Assembly: GCF_000379445.1 (NCBI RefSeq)
Contig: NZ_KB902247.1
Span: 1-51,277 of the forward strand
DNA length: 51,277 bases
DNA from: Fangia hongkongensis FSC776 = DSM 21703
GTDB lineage: Bacteria; Pseudomonadota; Gammaproteobacteria; Francisellales; Francisellaceae
Reading direction: 5' to 3'
This document shows positions 40,601 to 48,261 of this stretch, in pieces (the first letter of the stretch is position 1; every line of letters starts with the position of its first letter). The position numbers were made by a program, and so were the translations under genes. Below the pieces are notes generated by a model. It made no database searches. It was not told where the DNA came from and saw only the letters and a list, made by a program, of their open reading frames with translations.

Positions 40601-40873
40601 TGAGCAAAGGTTAATTAGTAGATAAAGCTGCTTATTATACTGTCGTGGCTCAACGCTTGTTGGCGCTTGAGCAACAAACTCTTTGTATGAGCGATAATAG
40701 ACATTATTAAAATGAAAACGCTTAAAAAGTGCCTGACATTTAACTTTGAGATAATTCCATAAAGGATTAAATATTTTACCATATCTCTTTAGCAATAAAA
40801 TAATAACGACAATGCCTACACCCGCAATTGCTAAATGGACACCATATTTTGATAATAAACTCATTACAGACAT
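37622..40873 (-). CDS. tssM: T6SS inner-membrane core protein TssM/IcmF (PdpB-like)
   Basis: 1083 residues, almost the length of Francisella PdpB (about 1093). Membrane segments at about 12-30 and 327-349 bracket a cytoplasmic domain, and a long periplasmic region follows. No Walker A motif is visible in the cytoplasmic part, as I recall for PdpB and unlike canonical TssM. It forms the trans-envelope complex with DotU and TssJ. ATG at 40873 with AAGGA upstream; 11 bases after the spike hub gene. Confidence 0.85.
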   Translation of the reverse strand: MSVMSLLSKYGVHLAIAGVGIVVIILLLKRYGKIFNPLWNYLKVKCQALFKRFHFNNVYYRSYKEFVAQAPTSVEPRQYNKQLYLLINLCSDEMLQQETGLGEIITGHKESYLNDNYRLNISSGFFVQELRNIDAFDAVQLKQFWLLLSKRYRRQPIVILHAKPTQLSQKAATVSALMCSFFSNTVFALSLDTSEVEDFESYMTYAHNILYHPSCALDVSKNTYRSVHKHFKYALTNLVNDNMIELYQSIKGNTTALQAIENYISKSVVFAEDMERFYRYFVEGSQDIELVKSIIYLPSFRSTANQHLFNFKIKPIKEIKSTNYKMLFSLIGGGVLTVGSVSLVISAINFSQNVNQFESVLEQGGATQPEDVSNMYNAYIKKNPVSASGILPKRFKNNYVESAYAEHYLSILSNKDYTKLSQVDAVLLSYLVLSDNKKAKGIIARNSYLWEKITGLDHDAILAITSTNSVFSGEEREKFISGIRDSIQKNSQNLYIDHAYFDYLLYSKSVSINDWQKYIDTQFIPLLKSDVVIALLKTDHTAIEPLGGSVDISKLNNPHAGAFKYFSTLQSIFNSSTMHTLFSSETNVSLDSVVEGLKSIKSLAQNYIEKGTPLDKEVGLSIVRAKINTLTSEVINANSLVVVSGEGGLKDISFQGNNVPLIYTQLGIQSYVSKIITAFNTLSRSLSRYADMSSLDAWKDNIIAQYVASYKQTYTQLLTNTIASDNMEKMAGQSVNALKVYLSQVASKERWNLIRAFYQENTENIASKTFPEAKQIEKYFKDLNAYLANENSFANYLAVFHEISQDLSHDEYAIYEITSKLLHQDKGSYLQVLDGYLKQSKVTGKIQQSLSAPLMVVKSLGVMEMKENINIMWHDLHAEDFSILNSYYPVNINADQSLTPAVLNDYIFNANSRYKQFLNYIQGLYQVQNGQYSCKPLPQVGCLLTPDQLSELTKLQALVQKLQSKGVNKAIDVKVKLGNHASELPSGEGVKFSFVQLNDFNIYGINADVGWIDHQVKWWKPVVFTAGFILTNGQVVKVQKNYPDLFAFLLAYHQQEKQGLWKLDIPKTQQSVAFEVSLPGIAL

Positions 40874-40884
40874 CGTTTTTTCCT

Positions 40885-42819
40885 TTACTCTCCTACGCTT
40901 AATTCAATACCATCTTTATTCAAAATGATCACCTTTTGACCTGACTGGTTTTCTTGCTCAATAAATAACTGGGAATCCTCTTGATCAATTTGATAGCGAA
41001 TATTGGCTTCATTTTTATCGCCCATATTAATGCCACTAATTTGTGATTGGGTGCTGACAAACTTCTCTTTATTCAGCTGATAGCCATCAACCGCCTGAAA
41101 AAGCAAATACTCTCTTTGGCAATTAACATAAATAATACTCCCACGACGAAATGGAAAAAGTGTCTGATTGCTCTCAAGCTTTCTTTTCACTACAAGTGGG
41201 AAAAGGTTGGTGCTTTTCTCAGACAGTATTTCTTTTGACAACTCAACATGATAGCTTGGTTCATCCTTACAGTAAGGATTTTCTTGCCATCCACTGGCGT
41301 TTTCCGTTGCCATGTCATCAACGCTTGCCACTTCATTATCCTGCCCTTTGAACACTTTATAATCATAAGGCTTTGTATTATCTTGAGATAAGGTGACGAT
41401 CTTTGCCGTTACTGTCACCTCACTTGCCTTTTTGTAGTCTTCTATCAGGGCGCTTTGTGCCTGATCATCAACAAACTCAAGTGATGTCATTGTTCTAAGT
41501 TCAGGCAATTGGTATTTTACCTTGGCTGTTAAACGCTCATGTGTATCATAAGCTCTAGCATTTTGTGCATCCTCCGGCTGAAATACCTTAAATAGCACGC
41601 GTGCAATATACCCCTTTGAAAATCCCGTCATACTATAGTAATTTGTTACAAGCTTACTGAAATCACACATGGTAAGTGGCTGAAGCTTCATATAAGTTAA
41701 GCTCTCATATAAGTTAACTTTTAATGTATAGTTTTTTGAGAGTTGATTTTTTGCTTTTTTGCTATGTAAATTCCAGCTATTGGTAAACTGATTAGGTACG
41801 CGATAAGAACTCAAGCGCGGGCTTTTTATCAACTGATCTTTTTCAATATAAACAGGGTTAATCAAACTTTGTGTACTTTGCAATAAATAATCGGTATTCA
41901 CTACGGCCTCAGGACCAATATAAGCTCTTTTACGCTTTAGAGAAAGATTATGTATCCGATATAAATCATTATACTGGAAGGTTACACTCTCAGTGTTTTT
42001 TTTATCGATCTCTTGTTTTAAATCATGAGTCAAAAGATACTGATTGGATGCTGCATCATACAACAGATAGCCATTATATTGATATAAAACCTCTAATAGA
42101 AAATCATAAAGACTTCTATCAATACAATTCACACAGATCATTTGATGCTGATCACTATTAAGCGCAGACCAAGCGTTATCTATTTTATATTCAAATAATT
42201 TCGAAAACGGTGACAGTAAATCTTCAAATACACCCTTATAATTTGACTGACTGTAAATGGTAAATGGAGAGAGCTTCTTGAGCATCGCTGAAAGCGGATC
42301 AAAGAATTTGAATTGATACTGCTGACGCGCACTGAAGATTTTAATGTCACTATTATCCAACGTGTAATCTAAATCACTCAGCTCATATGAGAAATTATCT
42401 CCAGTATCTACTTTTTCAAATGCATTTGTGCAAAGTCCTGTCAGCTTAATTGTATGCTGATCACTGTTTTTATCACTAACAATTTGTTTGTCTTTTTTCA
42501 CTGGTAACTTATCGACCATATCAATGGTAACATCAATCGCAAAGACACCATCAGAAAATAAAAAATCAAGTTTGCTATTGTTATTAGATAATGCTGAGAG
42601 TGAAAAATGCAATACGCCTTGAAACCCATGGATATTCATATCAAGCATCAACATATCAAGATAATTCGGTAAAAGAACCACCTCTTTATCTTGTTTTAAC
42701 GTTAAGGTTTTTTGGTCAATAGGAATAAGTGAAACGCGCAGAACATTATAGTGAACCGCTACGCGTAAATCTTCTTTTTTTCCCTTTGATTGCCTCTCCC
42801 TATTTGGAGCTGATATCAT
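40885..42819 (-). CDS. T6SS spike hub, gp27-like (PdpA-like)
   Basis: About 644 residues. The ATG at 42819 overlaps the dotU stop by one base, with GGTGG just before it. The middle contains a gp27/VgrG-type segment: CIDRSLYDFLLEVLYQYNGYLLYD..SNQYLL is the hub domain equivalent of the VgrG E.D..FL..L..EG block. A later RGSIIYVNCQREYLLFQAVDGYQ stretch looks like the OB-like domain, and the protein ends shortly after with two beta strands instead of a long needle. In Francisella, PdpA (820 residues) supplies the gp27-like base for the short VgrG, which fits this pair. Assignment by fold and context. Confidence 0.7.
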   Translation of the reverse strand: MISAPNRERQSKGKKEDLRVAVHYNVLRVSLIPIDQKTLTLKQDKEVVLLPNYLDMLMLDMNIHGFQGVLHFSLSALSNNNSKLDFLFSDGVFAIDVTIDMVDKLPVKKDKQIVSDKNSDQHTIKLTGLCTNAFEKVDTGDNFSYELSDLDYTLDNSDIKIFSARQQYQFKFFDPLSAMLKKLSPFTIYSQSNYKGVFEDLLSPFSKLFEYKIDNAWSALNSDQHQMICVNCIDRSLYDFLLEVLYQYNGYLLYDAASNQYLLTHDLKQEIDKKNTESVTFQYNDLYRIHNLSLKRKRAYIGPEAVVNTDYLLQSTQSLINPVYIEKDQLIKSPRLSSYRVPNQFTNSWNLHSKKAKNQLSKNYTLKVNLYESLTYMKLQPLTMCDFSKLVTNYYSMTGFSKGYIARVLFKVFQPEDAQNARAYDTHERLTAKVKYQLPELRTMTSLEFVDDQAQSALIEDYKKASEVTVTAKIVTLSQDNTKPYDYKVFKGQDNEVASVDDMATENASGWQENPYCKDEPSYHVELSKEILSEKSTNLFPLVVKRKLESNQTLFPFRRGSIIYVNCQREYLLFQAVDGYQLNKEKFVSTQSQISGINMGDKNEANIRYQIDQEDSQLFIEQENQSGQKVIILNKDGIELSVGE

Positions 42820-43508
42820 CAAAGCCACCATATAAAGGCATAGATAAACAAAAATAAAAGTGCTGCGCCACCAACAAAACTATAATAGAAACGACTATCA
42901 TACAGCCACGTTAAATAATGTGGGCGATCATATTTTATCTCACTTTCAGGCATCGAAGATAAGTAGCCATGAAGCTGCATAAAGCGATCCGTTGACTGAT
43001 TTTGTGACTTTGCATCCTCTAAGTACTTGTTAAGCTTATCCAAATAAAACTTCACACTATGCTGATTTGCTAAATAGTACTTCCCTTTAAATCCTGACTC
43101 CAAAAGCAGGCTAATTGAAACAACTGAAAATTCAGGCAGTTGAATAACGCCTGATAACAGCTCGTCGATAATGGTATAAAAATACATCCCACCGTCAACA
43201 CGCTGATAATAATAACTTTGTAAACTATTCCACTTGAATCCCTCCTCCAAGGACTCAGAAATGGCTAAATTTACTTTTTCATCACAAAAACAAAGGATCG
43301 GAAAGACAATATTAAATGCAGTTTGCTCACCGTAAACTTCCTCTACAATTGACTTCAAGGCATCAACATTATCAATCAGCTCTGAACGGTGCCTTAATAT
43401 TCTATCAGAGAAGGACGCCTCAGCACTTAGCTCTGTAATAATTTGACCTGTTGCACTTGCTCTGCCTGTAATCGAAAGCCACAACTGCCAGAATATTTGC
43501 TGATCCAT
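42819..43508 (-). CDS. dotU: T6SS inner-membrane protein TssL/DotU
   Basis: 229 residues. A helical cytoplasmic domain with FPILCFCDEKVNLAI (the family has a conserved F...AFAD E motif here) and W....Q..Y is followed by a single C-terminal membrane segment (about 208-228: FVGGAALLFLFIYAFIWWL). That tail-anchored layout is diagnostic of DotU/TssL. It pairs with TssM. ATG at 43508 with AAGGA upstream; 115 bases separate it from iglA, the largest gap in the first half of the operon. Confidence 0.85.
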   Translation of the reverse strand: MDQQIFWQLWLSITGRASATGQIITELSAEASFSDRILRHRSELIDNVDALKSIVEEVYGEQTAFNIVFPILCFCDEKVNLAISESLEEGFKWNSLQSYYYQRVDGGMYFYTIIDELLSGVIQLPEFSVVSISLLLESGFKGKYYLANQHSVKFYLDKLNKYLEDAKSQNQSTDRFMQLHGYLSSMPESEIKYDRPHYLTWLYDSRFYYSFVGGAALLFLFIYAFIWWL

Positions 43509-43609
43509 ACAGATTCCTTAATCTTATAATTTATATAATTGCCGGCATACTCCTTAGTTATCTCTACATAAAGAATTACAGCGACAAAAGCAGAACACAA
43601 AGCATTCAA

Positions 43610-43623
43610 CCTTTAACAAAAGG
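43610..43623 (-). other. Small hairpin directly after the iglA stop
   Basis: On the minus strand CCTTT and AAAGG pair around a four-base loop immediately after the iglA stop codon. There is no T-run, so it is more like a processing or stability element than a terminator. It lies at the boundary between the sheath/tube genes and the membrane-complex genes. Confidence 0.35.
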
Positions 43624-44193
43624 CTATTTTTCTGAGGCGTTCGTTTCATCTGAAAGCATCAGTGCTTTTTTATCTTTCTGCGACGCTAACAGCTCAGCAT
43701 AACCTTCAATATTCTTCATCTCAGATTTCAAAGCCGCTTTCCCACCTTCGTCATTAACCATCTCACGCACTTTCGACTGAAATGATCGATTATTATCAAA
43801 AAGCGTCTCAAAATTTGTAATAATCTCTTTCAAACGTAGTAAGCGCTTTACCTCGGGGATATTGTTCGCCAATGATGCCGGCGTGAAACAGTCTATCCGC
43901 TTCATATCAAGCTTGCAGTTTAAAAGTGGAGATGAGTTAGGGTTAATGTGATTAGGAACAGAAAATTCACGAGAAATATTAAGCTTTGACATCACAGCAT
44001 TAATGCCTTTTTTGCCATTTAAAATCTCCCGATCAACGTACTCTTTTTTTGCCTCAACTGAACTTCCTTGAGAAAAGTCACCCATCACCATAACTTTAAG
44101 AGGAAGCTTTTTTTCTTTTTTTGCGCCATCTGCGCTAACCATATCATAGGATATATTAACGCGAGATTTCGGAAGTTTTTGTTTATAACTCAT
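43624..44193 (-). CDS. tssB: T6SS sheath small subunit TssB/IglA
   Basis: 189 residues from the ATG at 44193 (AGGTG upstream; an ATG three bases earlier is equally possible), close to FPI IglA (184). The start KLPKSRVNISYD....GA.KKKELPLKVMVMGDFS and KKEYVDREI... match the IglA/TssB family (ImpB/VipA), as does the LNCKLDMKRIDCFTPASLANNIPEVKRLLRLKEII block. It builds the contractile sheath with IglB. Francisella IglA uses its C-terminal helix to bind IglB; the equivalent region here is present. Confidence 0.92.
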   Translation of the reverse strand: MSYKQKLPKSRVNISYDMVSADGAKKEKKLPLKVMVMGDFSQGSSVEAKKEYVDREILNGKKGINAVMSKLNISREFSVPNHINPNSSPLLNCKLDMKRIDCFTPASLANNIPEVKRLLRLKEIITNFETLFDNNRSFQSKVREMVNDEGGKAALKSEMKNIEGYAELLASQKDKKALMLSDETNASEK

Positions 44194-44228
44194 CATAGTC
44201 ACCTAGTTTTGGTTAGGGTTGTCAGAAA

Positions 44229-44864
44229 TCAAGTTTCAATCGAGTAAACTTGCGTGTTTTGTTTTTGCCCTTTTTGAACATGAAGCTTTAAATTTTGCCC
44301 TGGAGCATAAACACCATCAATTTCAACTCGTGTTTTCCCACCATCTTGCTGCTGCAAAGACGCATCTGCACCCGTATTAATATGAATAGCACTGGTTTGA
44401 CAAGAAAGCTGCACCTCACCATCTGATTTTACAGCTTGAATAAATGTCTGATTCTTACCCTGTTCATCCGCTAATACAACTTGCTTTTCATTAAATCCGT
44501 TAAACTTAACAACTAAACCCTCTGTTGTTCCTTTTGAGCCATCATCAATTGCCTGTTTAAGCGCATTTGCGTCCTCAACATTAACATAGCCTGTAATACT
44601 GACATGATTATCTTGAGACTGAGCAATCAATGGAAAACGAATACTTTCCACAATAAAAGCAGCTTTGGTGCTTTGTGTGCTTTCGCTGCCACCATCATAT
44701 GCTACAATATGCTTGCTACAAGTTTTATCACCAATAGCAAAGCTTGTTAAGAACATACGCGCATCTTGATTTTGATATGAACTGGAATGCCCTGTTACCG
44801 CATTTTCAGCTTCACTGCGATAGTTTAGAACTGTTCCACCTTCTACTTCAAAATATACACTCAT
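44229..44864 (-). CDS. iglC: T6SS tube protein IglC (Hcp counterpart)
   Basis: 211 residues (Francisella IglC about 209). The N-terminal half contains ARMFLTSFAIGDKTCSKHIVAYDGGSE, which aligns with the remembered IglC segment around KNIVAIDGGED, followed by an Ile-rich strand as in IglC. The all-beta pattern fits an Hcp-type ring. The ATG at 44864 has AGAGGA upstream. In Francisella it is the major secreted T6SS protein, forming the inner tube. Unusually it sits between the two sheath genes. Confidence 0.82.
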   Translation of the reverse strand: MSVYFEVEGGTVLNYRSEAENAVTGHSSSYQNQDARMFLTSFAIGDKTCSKHIVAYDGGSESTQSTKAAFIVESIRFPLIAQSQDNHVSITGYVNVEDANALKQAIDDGSKGTTEGLVVKFNGFNEKQVVLADEQGKNQTFIQAVKSDGEVQLSCQTSAIHINTGADASLQQQDGGKTRVEIDGVYAPGQNLKLHVQKGQKQNTQVYSIET

Positions 44865-44908
44865 TTTTTGATCCTCTTTTTAGGTTAGTTAGTGTTAATA
44901 TTTTACAA

Positions 44909-46513
44909 TTATTCTTCTGTTGCTGTATCTTCTGCTGATTCGCTTTCTTCAGATGAACCATCATCCTCTGCCACTTCTTCAACCACCTCACCTTCAATTG
45001 GCAATTTGGTTGCCAAGCGAAGTGAAACATCAATTCCCTCCAATTGAATATGTGGCACAAGATCAATATTACATGAATACCAACCAAGCTTCCCTGGCTG
45101 CGACTCAACACGTGCACTGGCTTGTTTAAATGGATAGTATGCTAATGTCACATCAGTTGGATTACTTGCAATAGTGACATAGCTATTGAGCCAATCACTA
45201 ATAAAGCCGTTAACCGATTCAATGTCATAGGTGCTCCCAATTCTGTCTCTCACCATTGATTTTAAATAATGTGCAACACGAGATACCGATAAGGTATAAG
45301 ACAAATTAGCATTGGCCTGAATAGTCTCAAGCATATCTAAATCATCTAAATGCTCCGGAATATATTTCGCTGATTGCACACTGAAAAAACAGCCGCCTTG
45401 TGCTCGCTTGTCACCAACAAAAGGCATAAACCCAGATCTAGCAAATGCATATTCTTGTGAGTCAGAAATAAAATACTCAACGCTGCCTGTTTTTTGCGTA
45501 TACCCTGCCAAGTCAAATTCATACGTTGGTAAATCATCAATAAGCCCCCCTCCCAGAGGTCCTCTAATATACTGCGTCCATCCGGTTTTTTTGAATGACT
45601 TGATGATATTTCTTGCCATCAAACCAGACGCATACCCCCACTGATATGAGTTTTGATCAAAAGGATCATCTTGCTTTTCACTAAAAAAGCTCACTGAATA
45701 TTGATTTCTACCTCTATTGCCAAATAACTCTGGAGAGTCACTTTCATAAGGTCTTCTCAACAAATAACGCGGAAAGGTTAAGCCAACATATGCCGCTTCC
45801 TCTGTTTTTCTAAAACGCTTCCAAAGTGAATATTTAGAGCTGTCTAGTAAGCCTGCAACATCATTAACTTCAGAGAAGGCATCAAATGACTCATAACCAA
45901 AAAACTCAGCCCCCACATTACTCAAAAAAGGTGCATGAGCAGAAGCACAGACTTTGCCAATATTTGACAACATGAAAAAATCATCATAATTACGCTGAAT
46001 ATCAAACATGCCGACAACCAGTGAGTAAGGCTCGCCCCCAAACTGATCATACTCAGAGGAGTAAATGTTTTTAAACAGATTGGAGCCTGTGTAATCTGCA
46101 CTATTTAACTCAAAATCATCAATCAGATCCTGCTTAGTAACCTCATACAAACACACTTCCACATCTTCTGCGTCCTCTGCTTCCATAAATACATCATTTA
46201 AAGAAAGCCACATAGACTCAAAATAACGAAAATCTTTATTTTTTAAGACTTCATTTAATTGTGCATCGACGATTTGGTCTATTTTTGCTTTGATTCTAGA
46301 GGTAATCTCTTTAGAAAAGTTCTCACCATTTTGTAAATCTGCCAAGATAGTATTTAGCGCAATTAAAAACTCTTGCGTGTCTTGCTTTTCTGAATCTTCT
46401 TTTTTGACAAGCGCTATTTGATTAAATCCAGTATGATCAAGCGTTTGGTTTAATAAGCCTTGATTCTGACTAACATTTGCAGTGCCAAGCAATGCTTCTA
46501 CTGTTTTACTCAT
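44909..46513 (-). CDS. tssC: T6SS sheath large subunit TssC/IglB
   Basis: 534 residues (Francisella IglB about 510). The ATG at 46513 with GGTAGGATA upstream is chosen over a TTG 36 bases earlier. Family blocks include LNEVLKNKDFRYFESMWLSLNDV, FGGEPYSLVVGMFDI, PFLSNVGAEFFG and WKRFR..EEAAYVGLTFPRYLLRRPY, RVAHYLK.MVRDRIGS and a final DVSLRLATKL. After that end lies an extra acidic tail of about 28 residues (VVEEVAEDDGSSEESESAED...). It forms the contractile sheath with IglA. First gene of the leftward operon. Confidence 0.95.
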   Translation of the reverse strand: MSKTVEALLGTANVSQNQGLLNQTLDHTGFNQIALVKKEDSEKQDTQEFLIALNTILADLQNGENFSKEITSRIKAKIDQIVDAQLNEVLKNKDFRYFESMWLSLNDVFMEAEDAEDVEVCLYEVTKQDLIDDFELNSADYTGSNLFKNIYSSEYDQFGGEPYSLVVGMFDIQRNYDDFFMLSNIGKVCASAHAPFLSNVGAEFFGYESFDAFSEVNDVAGLLDSSKYSLWKRFRKTEEAAYVGLTFPRYLLRRPYESDSPELFGNRGRNQYSVSFFSEKQDDPFDQNSYQWGYASGLMARNIIKSFKKTGWTQYIRGPLGGGLIDDLPTYEFDLAGYTQKTGSVEYFISDSQEYAFARSGFMPFVGDKRAQGGCFFSVQSAKYIPEHLDDLDMLETIQANANLSYTLSVSRVAHYLKSMVRDRIGSTYDIESVNGFISDWLNSYVTIASNPTDVTLAYYPFKQASARVESQPGKLGWYSCNIDLVPHIQLEGIDVSLRLATKLPIEGEVVEEVAEDDGSSEESESAEDTATEE

Positions 46514-46735
46514 TATCCTACCTCTGCAGTCTAATTGATTGATAGGCAATCATTATTTGCCTTATTTTAATACACATCTTTAAAATTAATTATGTGAATA
46601 TTAGTAATCAAATTAACTTTAAATCTGTTGAAACAAAGATTACACCCTAACGCAAAACTAAATCAATGCAAATTATGCTAAATATTTTAAAATTTTTTAT
46701 TTTGTAATAAATGAAGCTAAAACGCATATCTCTTA

Positions 46736-46765
46736 TTGACACAAAATGAATATAAGAAGTAACAT
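46736..46765 (+). promoter_or_regulatory. Candidate promoter for the tssK operon
   Basis: TTGACA (46736-46741, perfect -35) and TAACAT (46760-46765, four of six to the -10 consensus) are separated by 18 bases. Transcription would start near 46772, giving a leader of about 215 bases with the hairpin inside it. Confidence 0.4.
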
Positions 46766-46829
46766 CCATTTGATATATATCACTCGCGAATCATTTTGCG
46801 GTGTTTAATGTTGAAGAAGTTTTTGATAG

Positions 46830-46890
46830 TTTTGAGTCATTGGATTGCAGGTAATAGCTGGGACTATTAGCAATATTTGATGACTCAAAA
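46830..46890 (+). other. Long imperfect hairpin in the tssK leader
   Basis: Three nested perfect arms pair: TTTTGAGTCAT (46830-46840) with ATGACTCAAAA (46880-46890), ATTGC (46844-46848) with GCAAT (46870-46874), and TAATAG (46852-46857) with CTATTA (46864-46869), around a six-base loop. That is 22 pairs over 61 bases with small internal loops. No T-run follows, so a simple terminator is unlikely. It could be an RNA regulatory structure, a double operator or the remnant of a small mobile element. Confidence 0.7.
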
Positions 46891-46988
46891 GAACAAGAAA
46901 TTCAATGGCAGAAATAGGGTAAAATGGTTTGCGGGTGGTATACACATTGCAAAGCATTTTGTTGTGTTTAAAAAGAGGTTGATTTGTT

Positions 46989-48257
46989 ATGTTAATTAAT
47001 TGGGAAAATGGGCTTATTCTATCAGAGCAAATATTAAAACTGAATGATAGAATACGTCAAAATGAAGCATCTACGCTGGCTCTTAGCTTTCTCCCTTATC
47101 AAAAACATTTTATTTCAAGTCTGTTTTTTGATTATAGCTACTTAAAAGAAAGTAAAGTTCAACTAACAGAAATATGCCTGATTGATAGCACTGGTAAAAT
47201 TATCCACTTTTCAGACAAATGGTTTACAAAACAACCACCAATCGACCTTGAGCTTTATAGCGACCAAGAAAGTATTGATGTGTTTATTAATTTTCATGAA
47301 AAAAATACAAAGATACCTTATAATAACAAAGAGATTCCAGTTAATTGCCTACATCCTAAGCTTGCTATTAGTGAAGATGATAGCGCCAAGTATTGCATCC
47401 GCCTTTTAAAATTTACCAAAGAAGAGCACAGCTGGAGCATTGACACAAGCTATATTCCCCCACTTTTATATGCAAATCACACCCTTTTTCAACCCATGTT
47501 AGAGAAGACTTTGCATTGCATTGAAAGGATTAAGCATTTTATAAACAATGAAATTCAACATCTTCCAGCGAATCAGATCAACACCTATACACAGCTTGTA
47601 GATATCAAGCGCAGCTGTTTTTGCATTCTGACTATAATCAATGATATTAAGGCACATAAACGCTCAATTTTAATTAGTTCTTTCTATGATGTTTTGTACC
47701 AAATATACACACACACTGTCTTTCTCAAAGCGTTAGAAGACCCAGAGATTTTATCATTCACACCTGAGGATGTTTACGGTGCCTTTAAAAAACTCATTCA
47801 TAATATTGAATCGCTATTTGAGCTGAAGCTCACCAGCAACAGCTATTCACGTCTTTTACCAAACTCACAAGATAAAGCACTCTATAGCTGCAATATTGAT
47901 GAGGCTGCACGCTACGCTAAAAATGTATTTTTGATCTTACGCAAGCAAGATATTAAAGCAAATATTCTTCCTTCTGATCTACTTTTGTCTGCAAACAGTG
48001 ACATACAAAAAATGGCGCAGCTCTCTTTGCCGGGCATTCAGTTAACCCAGTATCACGGACAGCTATCAGATCACACATTTAACAAGGTTGTGTGCGATAT
48101 TTATAAGCTTGAATTAAGCGCTCAATGGCAACAATGTATTGAAGAGAAATCAATCAGCTTACACTTTGATCATCCAGCGCATCAAAACTGTCACTACTTT
48201 TTATTCTACGAGCTACCTAAGCAATATATGGATTTAAATTCAACTAAAAGTGAGTAG
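46989..48257 (+). CDS. tssK: T6SS baseplate protein TssK (IglD counterpart)
   Basis: 422 residues (Francisella IglD about 398). The start INWENGLILSEQIL is the TssK W..G..L...H/Q motif. A YIPPLLYANHTLFQPMLEKTLHCIE block, a long middle helical region and TPEDVYGAFKKLIHNIESL (the HPE..Y..L..L..L.. motif) complete the family pattern. TssK links baseplate to membrane complex. ATG at 46989 with GAGG about 11 bases upstream. First gene of the rightward operon. Confidence 0.82.
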   Translation: MLINWENGLILSEQILKLNDRIRQNEASTLALSFLPYQKHFISSLFFDYSYLKESKVQLTEICLIDSTGKIIHFSDKWFTKQPPIDLELYSDQESIDVFINFHEKNTKIPYNNKEIPVNCLHPKLAISEDDSAKYCIRLLKFTKEEHSWSIDTSYIPPLLYANHTLFQPMLEKTLHCIERIKHFINNEIQHLPANQINTYTQLVDIKRSCFCILTIINDIKAHKRSILISSFYDVLYQIYTHTVFLKALEDPEILSFTPEDVYGAFKKLIHNIESLFELKLTSNSYSRLLPNSQDKALYSCNIDEAARYAKNVFLILRKQDIKANILPSDLLLSANSDIQKMAQLSLPGIQLTQYHGQLSDHTFNKVVCDIYKLELSAQWQQCIEEKSISLHFDHPAHQNCHYFLFYELPKQYMDLNSTKSE

Positions 48258-48261
48258 TTTT

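Larger units (their letters stand above)
46514..46988. promoter_or_regulatory. Divergent control region of the two T6SS operons
   Basis: 475 AT-rich bases without a gene separate iglB (leftward) from tssK (rightward). It holds a candidate rightward promoter (46736-46765), a long hairpin (46830-46890) and a GAGG ribosome site before tssK. On the leftward side AT-rich boxes exist but no convincing -35/-10 pair stands out. Co-regulation of both operons from here is likely; inference. Confidence 0.7.

Noticed and set aside
37622-40873. ATPase activity of TssM/PdpB
   Set aside because: No Walker A motif can be seen in its cytoplasmic domain.
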